Assembly (NCBI RefSeq): GCF_014337215.1
Contig: NZ_CP060635.1
Span: 2,369,501-2,433,500, forward strand
Source of the DNA: Wansuia hejianensis
GTDB lineage: Bacteria > Bacillota > Clostridia > Lachnospirales > Lachnospiraceae
Direction of reading: 5' to 3'
DNA length: 64,000 bases
The notes beneath the pieces were generated by a model. It saw only the letters and a list, made by a program, of their open reading frames with translations. It had not been told where the DNA came from and did not search any database. Positions 49,268-58,687 of this stretch are shown here, piece after piece; position 1 is the stretch's first letter; each line of letters starts with the position of its first letter. A program made the position numbers and the translations under genes.

Positions 49268-51370
49268 TTATTCCTGTACTTCCTCCCGGTGGCAGAAGAT
49301 TGCCGCGCTCTGCGGCGGGAGATTTAGTTTCATAATACCTGCTGCTGCCTGATAATCCGTCTTCTCTGTGGTAAATCCGCTTCTGTCTGTCCGGAACACC
49401 TCTGTCATATGTTCACTTTCACTGATCTTGGAAATCCCTGTCTCCCAGACAGGTATCTCCGCGCTAATCCCCTCCTGACGATTATTGACAGCGATTATAA
49501 TCTGTTCTTCTTCATTAAAACGCCCATAAACCAGCAAATTGTGATTCTGGTGCAGCACCTTGACCGAACCTGTCCGCAGTGCCGGATATCTGTTATGAAC
49601 CTTTATGATCTCCCTGTAGAACCGCAGCATCTCCTGATCCTCCCGGCCCCAGGGATAGGTGCGCCTGTTATCCGGATCCGTGAACCCACACAGTCCTGCC
49701 TCGTCACCATAATACAGCGTCGGCGCCCCTGGCCAGGTCATCTGTATGACGACCGCCTCGCGCATTACCGCTTTATCGATACCGTCTTCCGCCGCCCGGG
49801 TTCCGGAGTTCTCCAGACGCCCCACCCGATGGTTCGTCCGTGTAAGAAAACGGGAATGGTCATGATTATCCAGCTCATTCATAGCAGTGAGCAGCGAAGG
49901 CATATAAAACGACGGCATATGATACCGCATGGCGTCGCAGAAGCTGTCGCTGTTGCCCAGCAGATCCTGCCGGTAGCTGTCACTGTGTTTTTCCATGCCG
50001 GTCAGAAACCAGGATACCGGCTCCATAAACGCATCGTAATTCATCACCGAATCCCACTCGTCCCCCTGCAGCCAACTCCTCGCATCCCCGTAATGCTCCG
50101 CCAGAATCAGAGCGTCGGGATTTGCTTCTTTGACGTTTCTCCGGAATTCTTTCCAGAAATGGTGATTAAACTCGGGGGAATGCCCCAGGTCGGCCGCCAC
50201 GTCCAGGCGCCATCCGTCCACGTTAAATGGCGGCGAGACCCATTTCCGGGCCACCCGCATAATATCTGCCATTAAATCCGGGGAGGCTTCATAATTCAGC
50301 TTCGGCAGAGTGTTGTGTCCCCACCAGCCATCATAAAATTCGTTATAAGGCCAGTTGTGCTCGTTCAGGAACTTAAAATAGCTGTGATACGGGCTATCCT
50401 GGGACACATAAGCTCCTTTTTCATATCCCGGCTGATTCTCATAGATCCGTTCCCGGTCCATCCACTTATTAAACGACCCGCAGTGATTAAACACTCCGTC
50501 CAGAATAATCTTCATACCTCTCCGGTGCACTTCCTCCACCAGATGAATGAACAGCTGGTTGCTGGCCTCCAGATTCCTCTTATCTGTTACTCTGCTGATA
50601 TACCGTCCGGCCTGGGTATTATCCTGATTGCCAGGCGTCAGCAGCTCGGACTGCTCCGTGACGATCCGCCCCAGATGCGGATCCACATAGTCATAGTCCT
50701 GGCAGTCATATTTATGGTTAGACGGCGAAACGAAAATCGGATTCATATAGATGACCTGCACGCCCAGCCCCTGCAGGTAATCCAGCTTATCAATCACCCC
50801 CTGCAGATCTCCGCCATAGAAATTCCGCACATCCATATTCTGAGGCGCCCGGTACCAGTCCTCCACCTTCACCACGTGCTCATGGATATAACTGTACTCA
50901 TCTGTCTCTACATCATTGGAGGTGTCCCCGTTGCAGAACCGGTCCACAAAAATCTGATACATGACCGCACCCTTAGCCCAGTCAGGAGTCGCGAAACCCG
51001 GCACAATCCCGAAGGAATATGCTTCCTGCAGGTCACGGCTCACCCCCAGCTTATTATAGTAGCAGGTCAGTTTACCATATTGTATTTCAAAATAATAAAG
51101 TATCGTCTCTTCTCCCACCGGTATATCGATGGCATAGTAATCAAATCCGTTTTTTGATTCCCGGAGCTCCATTTTCTCTCTCGTGGCCCCGCTGATATAA
51201 TATACTGCATCAACATTGTTTCTTTTAGTACGGAACCTGACAGTCACCACATCTCCTGGCTCTGGTTCGCAGGGCGTCTGAAACATCTCTGTCTCGTCAC
51301 TGTACAGCGCCCGTTTATTAAAAAGCGCCCTCATCTTAAATGTATATTCCTGCGCTCTTTCAAAACCCAT
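49268..51370 (-). CDS. GH13 alpha-amylase-family glycoside hydrolase (neopullulanase/cyclomaltodextrinase-like)
   Basis: A 700-residue enzyme. Residues 1-125 form a CBM34-like N-terminal domain. The (beta/alpha)8 barrel carries IYMNPIFVSPSNHKYDCQDY (region near I), the catalytic nucleophile in GWRLDVA, acid/base E in LILAEHYGD and the transition-state D in NELDNHDHSRF. A C-terminal beta domain ends the protein. No signal peptide is present, so it acts in the cytoplasm on imported maltodextrins or cyclodextrins. The start is the ATG at 51370 after AAAGAGG; the longer open frame lies in the leader with a repeat copy. It is a single-gene unit. Confidence 0.93.
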   Translation of the reverse strand: MGFERAQEYTFKMRALFNKRALYSDETEMFQTPCEPEPGDVVTVRFRTKRNNVDAVYYISGATREKMELRESKNGFDYYAIDIPVGEETILYYFEIQYGKLTCYYNKLGVSRDLQEAYSFGIVPGFATPDWAKGAVMYQIFVDRFCNGDTSNDVETDEYSYIHEHVVKVEDWYRAPQNMDVRNFYGGDLQGVIDKLDYLQGLGVQVIYMNPIFVSPSNHKYDCQDYDYVDPHLGRIVTEQSELLTPGNQDNTQAGRYISRVTDKRNLEASNQLFIHLVEEVHRRGMKIILDGVFNHCGSFNKWMDRERIYENQPGYEKGAYVSQDSPYHSYFKFLNEHNWPYNEFYDGWWGHNTLPKLNYEASPDLMADIMRVARKWVSPPFNVDGWRLDVAADLGHSPEFNHHFWKEFRRNVKEANPDALILAEHYGDARSWLQGDEWDSVMNYDAFMEPVSWFLTGMEKHSDSYRQDLLGNSDSFCDAMRYHMPSFYMPSLLTAMNELDNHDHSRFLTRTNHRVGRLENSGTRAAEDGIDKAVMREAVVIQMTWPGAPTLYYGDEAGLCGFTDPDNRRTYPWGREDQEMLRFYREIIKVHNRYPALRTGSVKVLHQNHNLLVYGRFNEEEQIIIAVNNRQEGISAEIPVWETGISKISESEHMTEVFRTDRSGFTTEKTDYQAAAGIMKLNLPPQSAAIFCHREEVQE

Positions 51371-51430
51371 CTGAAAACCTCTTTCTATGCTTATATTCGG
51401 AATCCCTGAACATTCCGTCCTGTAAATATA

Positions 51431-51461
51431 CCCACAGGGCATGTGTTACGGGATACTCTGA
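51431..51461 (-). repeat. Dispersed hairpin repeat, copy 4 (partial)
   Basis: Minus strand: CAGAGTATCCCGTAACACAT then GCCCTGTGGG. It matches the first half of copies 2 and 3 but lacks the GAACAGC stem. It is located just upstream of the amylase gene. Confidence 0.65.
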
Positions 51462-51572
51462 AATATACAGTCTTTATACTATTGTACCCGACAAACTCCA
51501 GGTTTACAACCAGGTTCTGGTATTTTTTTCATACTTCAGCGTATCCCCCATTGGGTATGGACTGCACATTTT

Positions 51573-51607
51573 AAAAGGAGATACGGGCTTCACGCCCATA
51601 TCTCCTT
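51573..51607 (-). terminator. Terminator of the seven-gene catabolic operon
   Basis: Minus strand: AAGGAGATATGGGC-GTGAA-GCCCGTATCTCCTT followed by TTAAAA. A long stem (one mismatch) with T run, 18 bases after the permease stop. Confidence 0.88.
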
Positions 51608-51625
51608 GAAAATCACTGAGAAGTA

Positions 51626-52588
51626 TCAGATTGTTTTTTCAGATTTCTCCATTGTCAGCTGCAGCAATACAGCCCCAATAATTATAAATCCCTTAATAAT
51701 ATCCTGCGGATAGGACGGCACGGACATCAGATTCATAATATTTCCAATCAGGGCAAGCACCAGCGCACCGACTACAGATTTAACAACGGAGCCTTTGCCC
51801 CCGGACAGGCTTGCGCCGCCAATCACACAGGCTGTAATAGCATCCAGTTCCTGCCCGTTGCCAATCGTGGCGCTTCCTGTGACTGTCCGCGCGGCTACAA
51901 ATACGCCCGCCAGCGCCGCCATCACACCGGACAGTGAATATACCGCCACCAGGTATTTTTTTACACGGATACCGGCCAGCTCAACAGCGGTTTCATTGCT
52001 GCCGATCGCTATAACGATCCGTCCGAAAGAAGTATATTTGTTTATAAACGCGAAGATAAAAATCATCAGTATTGTGATCCAGATAATCGGATACCCCAGT
52101 TTTCCGCTGACCAGCTGGTCCAGGTTCCCGGCTCCCACAGTGATGGGCATCCCGTTCGTAATAACAAAAGCAATCCCCCGGGCAATCGTCATCATCGCAA
52201 GAGAGGCAACAAACCCCTGCATCTTAGCATAGGCGACCAGAACACCTGTAAAGCATCCCATAGCCATTGACAATACCATAGCGGCTAAAATCGCCAGTAA
52301 AAAAGGTACGTTCATGTTTTTAATTAAAATTGCCGTAAAAGAAGCCCCAAAAGCCATAACAGAACCTACAGAAAGGTCAATACCGCCTGTCACGACAACA
52401 AATAGCATGCCAAGCGCTACCAATATTGGGGCTGCCTGCTGCAGAGCAATGTTTTTCAGATTCATGATTGTCAGAAAGTTGCTTGATAAAACGCAGCAGA
52501 CAATAAATAGTATTGCAAATATAATATATGTATTATTTTGAATCAAAAATTTCGTAAAACTAAGCCCGCTTTTTTTCTTGTTTTCCAT
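51626..52588 (-). CDS. Ribose-type ABC transporter permease
   Basis: A 320-residue permease of the RbsC/AraH family with eight to ten hydrophobic helices. The conserved segments are FVVVTGGIDLSVGSVMAFGA and ACVIGGASLSGGKGSVVKSVVGAL (given in part). It is the last gene of the operon, starting 2 bases after the ATPase stop. Together with 52591 and 54165 it forms a complete CUT2-type importer for a monosaccharide, sugar alcohol or related compound. Confidence 0.93.
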   Translation of the reverse strand: MENKKKSGLSFTKFLIQNNTYIIFAILFIVCCVLSSNFLTIMNLKNIALQQAAPILVALGMLFVVVTGGIDLSVGSVMAFGASFTAILIKNMNVPFLLAILAAMVLSMAMGCFTGVLVAYAKMQGFVASLAMMTIARGIAFVITNGMPITVGAGNLDQLVSGKLGYPIIWITILMIFIFAFINKYTSFGRIVIAIGSNETAVELAGIRVKKYLVAVYSLSGVMAALAGVFVAARTVTGSATIGNGQELDAITACVIGGASLSGGKGSVVKSVVGALVLALIGNIMNLMSVPSYPQDIIKGFIIIGAVLLQLTMEKSEKTI

Positions 52589-52590
52589 GC

Positions 52591-54084
52591 TTATATCCCC
52601 ATCGCATATTTTATCAGATTATTTTCATTAAATTCTTCCTTTGTTAATTCCCCGGTTACCTCTCCCTGGCGCATGATCACCGCACGGTCGCATAAGCCTA
52701 TAATTTCCTGCATTTCTGAAGAAATAACAATTACCGCAATGCCATTTTCCGCAAGCGCGTTTATGATTTTATAAATCTCCGTCTTCGCCCCCACGTCAAC
52801 GCCCCGGGTAGGTTCATCAAAAACAACACATTTACAATCGGCAGATATCCATTTTGCCAGCGCGATCTTTTGCTGGTTGCCGCCGCTCAGGCTATTGGCA
52901 TTGTCTTCCTCCGAATAATACTTCGCCGACACGCTCCCAAGAAGTTTTTTCACATATTCTTTTTCTTTTCTGTGATTAATCATTCCAAAAGAATTTGTCA
53001 CTTTTTTCATGGAAGCAAGTGTTGTGTTGACCCGGATACTCTGCTCAAGCATTAAGCCCTGCTTTTTTCTGTCCTCCGGAAGCATTCCGAAGCCGTGCCG
53101 TATGGCGTCATGGGGGTCCTTAAATGACACGGGTTTTCCAAAATATAAAATCTCCCCTGACTCTTTTTTGTCAACGCCAAAAATAGCCCTCATCGTCTCC
53201 GTTCTTCCCGATCCCACCAACCCGCTGAAACCAAGTATCTCTCCGGCACGCACATGAAAGCTTATATTTCTCACCTGCCGTCCTGCGTTTAAATTCTCCA
53301 CCCGCAAAACCTCTTCTCCTATTTTGCTGTTCCTGGGCGGAAACATCTGTGTAAGCTCACGGCCTACCATCATAGTCACAAGCTTTTCCTTATCTATGCT
53401 CTTCGTATCTACCGTATCCACGTAGCATCCGTCTTTTAATACTGTAATCCGGTCACTCAGCCGGAAAATCTCTTCCAGGCGGTGAGAGATATAAATGATA
53501 CTGATACCCTCCGCCTTCAGTTTATTGATAATACCGAATAATTTTTCTATTTCGCTGAATGTCAGAACTGCTGTCGGCTCGTCCAGGACCAGTATCTTCA
53601 TATTCCTGGTCAGACATTTACAGATTTCCACTACCTGCTGATAGGCAACACTCAGGCTGCCAACCTTCGCGTTCGGGTCAATCGAGCTAAATCCCAGGCG
53701 CACCAGCTGTTCCTTTGTCTTTCTACCCAATTCCTTCCAGTTAATCATGAATTTACCTGCAGCCAGTTTATCTATATAAATATTTTCCGCAACAGTCAGA
53801 TCCGGCGCCAGCATAAATTCCTGATAGATAACGGTTATTCCCAAATTTTTGGCATCCTTTGGAGACTGTAGCTTTACCTTCTGCCCGTCCAGTATAATTT
53901 CGCCCTCATCCATCTGATAGGCACCGGATAAAATCTTCATAAGCGTAGATTTTCCGGCGCCATTTTCACCGATCAGCGCGTGAACCTCACCCTTCTTCAC
54001 CAGAAGGTTCATATCTGTCAGGGCCTTTACCCCTCCAAAGCGTTTTGTGATGTGTCTCATCTCTAACATATAATTTTCCTGCAT
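52591..54084 (-). CDS. Ribose-type ABC transporter ATP-binding protein (two ABC domains)
   Basis: A 497-residue RbsA/MglA-type ATPase with two fused nucleotide-binding domains. The first has GENGAGKS, SVAYQQ (in place of a standard signature) and LVLDEPTAVL. The second has GLVGSGRTE, LSGGNQQKIALAKW and VVFDEPTRGVDVGAK. As is usual for CUT2 transporters, the second half is degenerate in Walker A. It is separated from the upstream binding-protein gene by an 80-bp gap containing a strong stem (54116-54151). Confidence 0.95.
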   Translation of the reverse strand: MQENYMLEMRHITKRFGGVKALTDMNLLVKKGEVHALIGENGAGKSTLMKILSGAYQMDEGEIILDGQKVKLQSPKDAKNLGITVIYQEFMLAPDLTVAENIYIDKLAAGKFMINWKELGRKTKEQLVRLGFSSIDPNAKVGSLSVAYQQVVEICKCLTRNMKILVLDEPTAVLTFSEIEKLFGIINKLKAEGISIIYISHRLEEIFRLSDRITVLKDGCYVDTVDTKSIDKEKLVTMMVGRELTQMFPPRNSKIGEEVLRVENLNAGRQVRNISFHVRAGEILGFSGLVGSGRTETMRAIFGVDKKESGEILYFGKPVSFKDPHDAIRHGFGMLPEDRKKQGLMLEQSIRVNTTLASMKKVTNSFGMINHRKEKEYVKKLLGSVSAKYYSEEDNANSLSGGNQQKIALAKWISADCKCVVFDEPTRGVDVGAKTEIYKIINALAENGIAVIVISSEMQEIIGLCDRAVIMRQGEVTGELTKEEFNENNLIKYAMGI

Positions 54085-54115
54085 ATATAATTCCCCTATC
54101 CTGCAGCTGCCTGTA

Positions 54116-54151
54116 TGATATGGCGCCCCTCAGACAGGGGGCGCCATATCA
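54116..54151 (-). promoter_or_regulatory. Intercistronic stem-loop between binding-protein and ATPase genes
   Basis: A perfect 14-bp stem, TGATATGGCGCCCC with its complement, encloses an 8-base loop between the transporter binding-protein gene and the ATPase gene. There is no U tract, so it is more likely an mRNA-stabilising or partial-attenuation element that raises binding-protein output over the membrane parts, as known for other binding-protein operons. Confidence 0.7.
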
Positions 54152-54164
54152 TAAGCCTGTGGTT

Positions 54165-55313
54165 TTAATACCCAAATTCGTAACGCTCTTCCACATTCTC
54201 TTTAGTTATCGCAATTGCTTCTGTCCGTATTACTTCCGGATAGCTTCTCCAGTCTTTACCGTCAATCAATATTTCTTTTGCGACTTCAATGCCCTTTGCA
54301 GAAACCATCCAGGGAGAATTTTCACCTGTTCCGAAGAACTCTCCTGCTTTGATCAGATCCAGTACCTCCATAGGCCCATCAGATGCGCAAACCAGATCCA
54401 CGCCCTCAATGCCGGCATTTTCAAGTGCCATTTTAGCTCCCAAAAGATTTTCAGAAGCGTCCCCCAGCACACAGGTAAGATCCTTATTCGCTGTGATCAG
54501 ATCCTCCGAAGCTTCCAGAGCCTGCTGTCTTGTCGCATCGCCCCAGCCCTGTCCCCGGACTGTAAATTTGGCATCCTCATTGGTTGCCTTTCCGGAATTA
54601 GCCACTTCATTCTCAAAAGTCTCTGCCAGTTCCCAGGCTTCCTCCTCCGTACACCCGATTCTGGACTCCAGAATTCCACAATACAGACCAGTACGTCTCT
54701 CTGTACAGGCCACATTCCCTTTCAGAGAACTGATCATGACTCCAATGATTTCCTGATCCGCCGGCACTGCTTTTCCATAGGCCAGGCCAACCATGCGCCC
54801 GTTCTGATAGTTATCCGCATAGATAGTTGTACACTGCTCGCACTCCGCAACACCGCTGTCCAGGTTTACAACCGGAATATCCGCTTCTGCTGCGGCATTA
54901 ATGCTGGGAACACAGGCGGTGGGATCCACACTGTCCAGGAAAATCAAATCCATACCCTGTGTAATGAAAGTTTCCATGTTCTCCGCTTCTTTTGTAGAAT
55001 CCATATTGGCATTCAGGGTTGTACACTCCCATCCTTCCGCAGCGGCCAGCTCTTCCACTGCGCCCACCAATGAAACAAAATATGAATTGTCCAGTGTCTT
55101 CATGGCAAATCCAATTTTAATATCTGACTTTTCTGCATCTGCTTTCTCCGGCTGGCTGCTTGTACCCGCGCTGGAGCCGGATGAAGCCGCACTCTCACTC
55201 TTCGGCTCCGCAGCCGTGCTCCCGGCATTGTCTGACGGCTTATCTCCGCACCCCGCCAGCATAGCGGCGCAGATACACGCACACACCAATAAACTTACTA
55301 CCCTTTTTTTCAT
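54165..55313 (-). CDS. Ribose-type solute-binding lipoprotein
   Basis: A 382-residue exported lipoprotein with signal MKKRVVSLLV... and lipobox MLAGC (C22), then an S/E/A-rich linker (about 25-50). The mature domain has the periplasmic binding protein type 1 pattern (DIKIGFAMKTLDNSYFVSLV; EADIPVVNLDSG; VLGDASENLLGAKMALENAG). It binds the substrate for the CUT2 importer encoded downstream. The ligand cannot be told from sequence. It sits between the SDR and ATPase genes. Confidence 0.92.
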   Translation of the reverse strand: MKKRVVSLLVCACICAAMLAGCGDKPSDNAGSTAAEPKSESAASSGSSAGTSSQPEKADAEKSDIKIGFAMKTLDNSYFVSLVGAVEELAAAEGWECTTLNANMDSTKEAENMETFITQGMDLIFLDSVDPTACVPSINAAAEADIPVVNLDSGVAECEQCTTIYADNYQNGRMVGLAYGKAVPADQEIIGVMISSLKGNVACTERRTGLYCGILESRIGCTEEEAWELAETFENEVANSGKATNEDAKFTVRGQGWGDATRQQALEASEDLITANKDLTCVLGDASENLLGAKMALENAGIEGVDLVCASDGPMEVLDLIKAGEFFGTGENSPWMVSAKGIEVAKEILIDGKDWRSYPEVIRTEAIAITKENVEERYEFGY

Positions 55314-55366
55314 TTCTCTTCCTCCTTAATCTATTATGTTCAGCAACCGCTGTTGAACATCCAATT

Positions 55367-56140
55367 CTATACAATTGTGAAGCAACCGTCTATGATCATA
55401 TCCAATCCCGAAGTATAAGTAGACGCATCCGACAGCAGATAGATGACTGCCCCCGCCAGCTCTTCCGGCGTCCCCATCCTTTTAAAGGGTATCGTGCTGA
55501 TCCAGTATTCCTGCCAGTCTTCCCGAACCGTTCCCGTCATCTCTGTTCTGATATATCCCGGACTGATGGAATTGACGCGGATACCCTTGTCCGCCCATTC
55601 AACAGCCAGTGATTTTGTCAAATGCGCAACCCCGGCTTTCGATGAATTATAGGAGGCCTGTCCCTGGGGGATATTCACAATCGTCCCGGACATGGAAGCC
55701 GTATTTACGATATTTCCTGTCTTATGATGACTCACCAGGTATTTTCCAAAGGCCTGAGCCATAAAGAAAATGCCGTTCAGATTTACATTTACTACCTTCA
55801 GCCAGTCGTCCGGAGTACAGTACAGCGCCTCCTTGTGCAGACAGATACCGGCATTATTAAATAATAGATCCAGAGTCCCCATCTTGTCGGCCGCCGCTTG
55901 GATTTCCGACTCTACCGCTTCCGGATCTGTCACGTTGCACACAAACGCCGCTGTCCGGACACCATATTCTTCAGCGATTTCTTCCGCGACCGCCGTAGCG
56001 TCAATCAGGTCGAAAATCACCACATCCGCTCCTGCGTCGGCCAGATATCCAGCCACCACTTTGCCAATCCCCTGATTGCCTCCTGTCACGATCGCCACTT
56101 TATTTTTCAGGCTGAAAAAATCATGTTTCATTCTGTACAT
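55367..56140 (-). CDS. Short-chain dehydrogenase/reductase
   Basis: A 257-residue SDR enzyme of the classical type. The cofactor site is VTGGNQGIGK (about 20). The catalytic residues are N in NNAG, S in MSGTIVNIPQ, and Y/K in YNSSKAGVAHL. Closing motif NSISPGYIRTEM is present. A second in-frame ATG three codons downstream has a similar site, so the start could be 56131. The enzyme likely oxidises a hydroxyl of the imported sugar or polyol before phosphorylation or demethylation. Substrate unknown. Confidence 0.92.
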   Translation of the reverse strand: MYRMKHDFFSLKNKVAIVTGGNQGIGKVVAGYLADAGADVVIFDLIDATAVAEEIAEEYGVRTAAFVCNVTDPEAVESEIQAAADKMGTLDLLFNNAGICLHKEALYCTPDDWLKVVNVNLNGIFFMAQAFGKYLVSHHKTGNIVNTASMSGTIVNIPQGQASYNSSKAGVAHLTKSLAVEWADKGIRVNSISPGYIRTEMTGTVREDWQEYWISTIPFKRMGTPEELAGAVIYLLSDASTYTSGLDMIIDGCFTIV

Positions 56141-56195
56141 ACCCCCGTTTCTTTTGTCTGCCGTGTTACTGTGAATAGTAAATCTGGCGGCCTAT

Positions 56196-57506
56196 TCAAC
56201 GCCTTGCATAATATTCAGCGCATTCTCTCACAATTTTTGTGGTTTTATCAATGTATTCCGGATGTCCCTCCAGTGTCAGCGGGGCGCCGCACCAGTATAC
56301 CGCATTGTTATCCTTCATAATTTCCATGTGTTCCATGGTTTTTCTCCGGAATTCCTCTTCATTAAAGCTGCTAACCGGCGTCTGCAGCGGCCGCCATGCC
56401 ATCACATAATCTTTTAGACGTTCGGCTGCAATCCGGATATCTGACACATAGGGAACTGAAACCACTTCCAGATTCGAGATATTCTCTGTGATATTGTCAT
56501 AATTAAAATCATTATTCTCACAGCATCCATATGTCACCGCGCCAAATCGTTCTGAAATAGCTTTTTGATATTTTATGGCGAATTCATACCTGGCATCTGC
56601 CCCTACCGCCGTAAACTCTTGCTCCTGCATATACCCCCATAAATCCTTTGCTTTCACATTTTGGGGATCAAAATCTTTTCCGGGCAGCCTGTCTGTAATT
56701 CCCAGCCCATTTTCTCCGACAGGGCTTGCTTCGCCTCCTGACAATGAATGATAATATCCATTGTTATTCAGAACAAACAGGTGCTCCTTTTCCATCGTAT
56801 CAATATAATCCAGATAACCCTCCTGCATAAATGAAAGTACCTCATGCAGGAATTCCGGTTCCTCATAGATATCATAAAATACCTGCTCCAATCCCCGAAG
56901 CTCACACAGCACATCAATAATGCTAAGCCCCCATCCAAACACTCGGAAATCTGTGGAACCGATAAACGGGCAGCCCTTATGTACCGGCAGAAGCTCTCCA
57001 AAAACATCGCTAACCGCCTCGTAGTTCTCATCCGTTTTTTTCCAGTCCAGATATTCCAGTTTTGGTTTTCTAAGCTTCTTAATATCCGCCGTTGTCTCCA
57101 GGACAGGATGGTAGACGGCCGTAGTCCGCAGTTCCCCCTCCACTGCCGCTCCATACGGCTTTACAAAATTATCCGCCCAATCGCTGAACCTGTATTCAAT
57201 CGGCACATACAGGTCAGGATACAGAACGGTATCGCATGCAAAATGCTCTGCCCTGTATATCCGCTTAATAATATCAAATTCAATTTTTCGGAACATAGGA
57301 TCTTTTACGCGCAAGGTTTTGGAAGGATGGAGTATTTCCAGCCAGGCGTCATCAAACACAAACGAATAAATCAGGGTCCGCCTGCTCTTATGATTATATA
57401 AATCAATCCAGTCCTGCTCTCTCTGTCTCCACTTTTCATCCTGTGCCAGATCGCGGAGTTTTTTCGCCAATTCCCGGAGATATTTCTTTTCTTCAATTGT
57501 AATCAT
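56196..57506 (-). CDS. URO-D-fold methyltransferase-like protein 1
   Basis: A 436-residue protein that resembles the uroporphyrinogen decarboxylase/MtaA-CmuA superfamily barrel only distantly. Notable segments are HKGCPFIGSTDFRVFGWGLS, the YGCCENNDF cysteine site near residue 315, and VSVPYVSDIRIAAERL. Family members of this type are found as methyltransferases in corrinoid-dependent C1 metabolism, and others have no known role. No heme or cobalamin-binding genes are adjacent. The adjacent gene 57529-58647 encodes a second URO-D-fold protein, with 22 bases between them. Together they suggest removal or transfer of a methyl group from the imported substrate. Confidence 0.7.
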   Translation of the reverse strand: MITIEEKKYLRELAKKLRDLAQDEKWRQREQDWIDLYNHKSRRTLIYSFVFDDAWLEILHPSKTLRVKDPMFRKIEFDIIKRIYRAEHFACDTVLYPDLYVPIEYRFSDWADNFVKPYGAAVEGELRTTAVYHPVLETTADIKKLRKPKLEYLDWKKTDENYEAVSDVFGELLPVHKGCPFIGSTDFRVFGWGLSIIDVLCELRGLEQVFYDIYEEPEFLHEVLSFMQEGYLDYIDTMEKEHLFVLNNNGYYHSLSGGEASPVGENGLGITDRLPGKDFDPQNVKAKDLWGYMQEQEFTAVGADARYEFAIKYQKAISERFGAVTYGCCENNDFNYDNITENISNLEVVSVPYVSDIRIAAERLKDYVMAWRPLQTPVSSFNEEEFRRKTMEHMEIMKDNNAVYWCGAPLTLEGHPEYIDKTTKIVRECAEYYARR

Positions 57507-57528
57507 CTGAATCCTCCCATACCTTTCC

Positions 57529-58647
57529 TCAATATTGTCCTATTTCCTTCGCATAGGCCGCGAAATTTACTATATTTTCAAGCGGCATATCATCCTGGAA
57601 GTTGCTTGTGGGCGCTATGATATAGATACCCTCCCTGCCCAGTGTTGAAATTCTCTCTCTCATTTCCTCCTTAAGCCTTTCCGTATTCCCGATCAGCGCT
57701 GTCTGCTCATCAATCCCTCCGTGAAAGATCAGACGGTCTCCATACTCCCTCTGCAGCCGGGCAGTATCCATATCTGCCGCACTCGGCTGCACCGGGTTTA
57801 GAATATCTACTCCGGATTCAATCAGTCCATCCAGCAGCCTGTACACAGACCCGCAGGTATGATGGAAAATCTTGGCCTGAGGCGCTTTTGACCGTATAAA
57901 ATCATTCAGCTTTTTCCTCCTCGGGACGATCATCTCCCAGAACAGCTCCGGCGACATGATCGGTCCCCTCTGGGTACCATAGTCATCGCCGGTTTCCACT
58001 ACCTGCAGGTATTCTCCACAGGCACTCAGAAGCACGTCATAAAAGCCAATCTGGATTTCCAGGATCTTATCCATTAACCGATTGGCAAAATCCTTGTCAA
58101 TCAGCATATCCATCAATAAATTCTCCATACCGCGCAATTCCCAGGCCAACTCAAAAAACCCGTGTGAAACCGCCCGTGCCGCAATCGCATAGTCAGTGTA
58201 ATGATACAGATATTCCGCCCTTTCCCTGAGTCCCCTGTCCCTTCCGGGCGCATAGGGGTCCGGCCAGCTATAGGCATCTATGTCTTCTATATCTGCATCC
58301 TTCAGAGGATTGCTGCTGCATTGCCACAGCCCTTGTTTTAAGGTCTTCTGCAGCCCCCATTCCGTAACGATTACATCACCCCCGTCTTTCAGAGGATCAT
58401 AGCCGTCCGGCGGCAGCAAAAATACATGTTTAAAATCGCTTCCCATTTTTTCCGTCAGCTGATCGTTATACCAGGCTGAGCTTTCATCGGGCCGTACCAA
58501 TATATCCCCACCCGTAATGCCAAAATATTTTTTTACCCTCTGGAATGTGAGATTAGTCATACCGGATGCTGTAGATCCCAGATCAACCACTACTCTGTCA
58601 GGCTTCCTGTGCTCAAGCACACACTGAACCCTCTCTCTCGATGTCAT
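57529..58647 (-). CDS. URO-D-fold methyltransferase-like protein 2
   Basis: A 372-residue protein of the uroporphyrinogen decarboxylase family, MtaA/CmuA-like. The opening TSRERVQCVLEHRKPDR is typical. The FHHTCGSVYRLL motif (about 260) provides the H-x-C zinc ligands used by methylcobamide:coenzyme M methyltransferases. GVDILNPVQPSAADMD and LIFHGGIDEQ follow. Tetrapyrrole biosynthesis is unlikely given its place in a transporter/kinase operon. Methyl transfer to an unknown acceptor is the favoured role; no corrinoid protein is visible in the window. Confidence 0.82.
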   Translation of the reverse strand: MTSRERVQCVLEHRKPDRVVVDLGSTASGMTNLTFQRVKKYFGITGGDILVRPDESSAWYNDQLTEKMGSDFKHVFLLPPDGYDPLKDGGDVIVTEWGLQKTLKQGLWQCSSNPLKDADIEDIDAYSWPDPYAPGRDRGLRERAEYLYHYTDYAIAARAVSHGFFELAWELRGMENLLMDMLIDKDFANRLMDKILEIQIGFYDVLLSACGEYLQVVETGDDYGTQRGPIMSPELFWEMIVPRRKKLNDFIRSKAPQAKIFHHTCGSVYRLLDGLIESGVDILNPVQPSAADMDTARLQREYGDRLIFHGGIDEQTALIGNTERLKEEMRERISTLGREGIYIIAPTSNFQDDMPLENIVNFAAYAKEIGQY

Positions 58648-58687
58648 CTTAATATTGTCCTCCTTTATTACATTTGCATGTCTTTCC

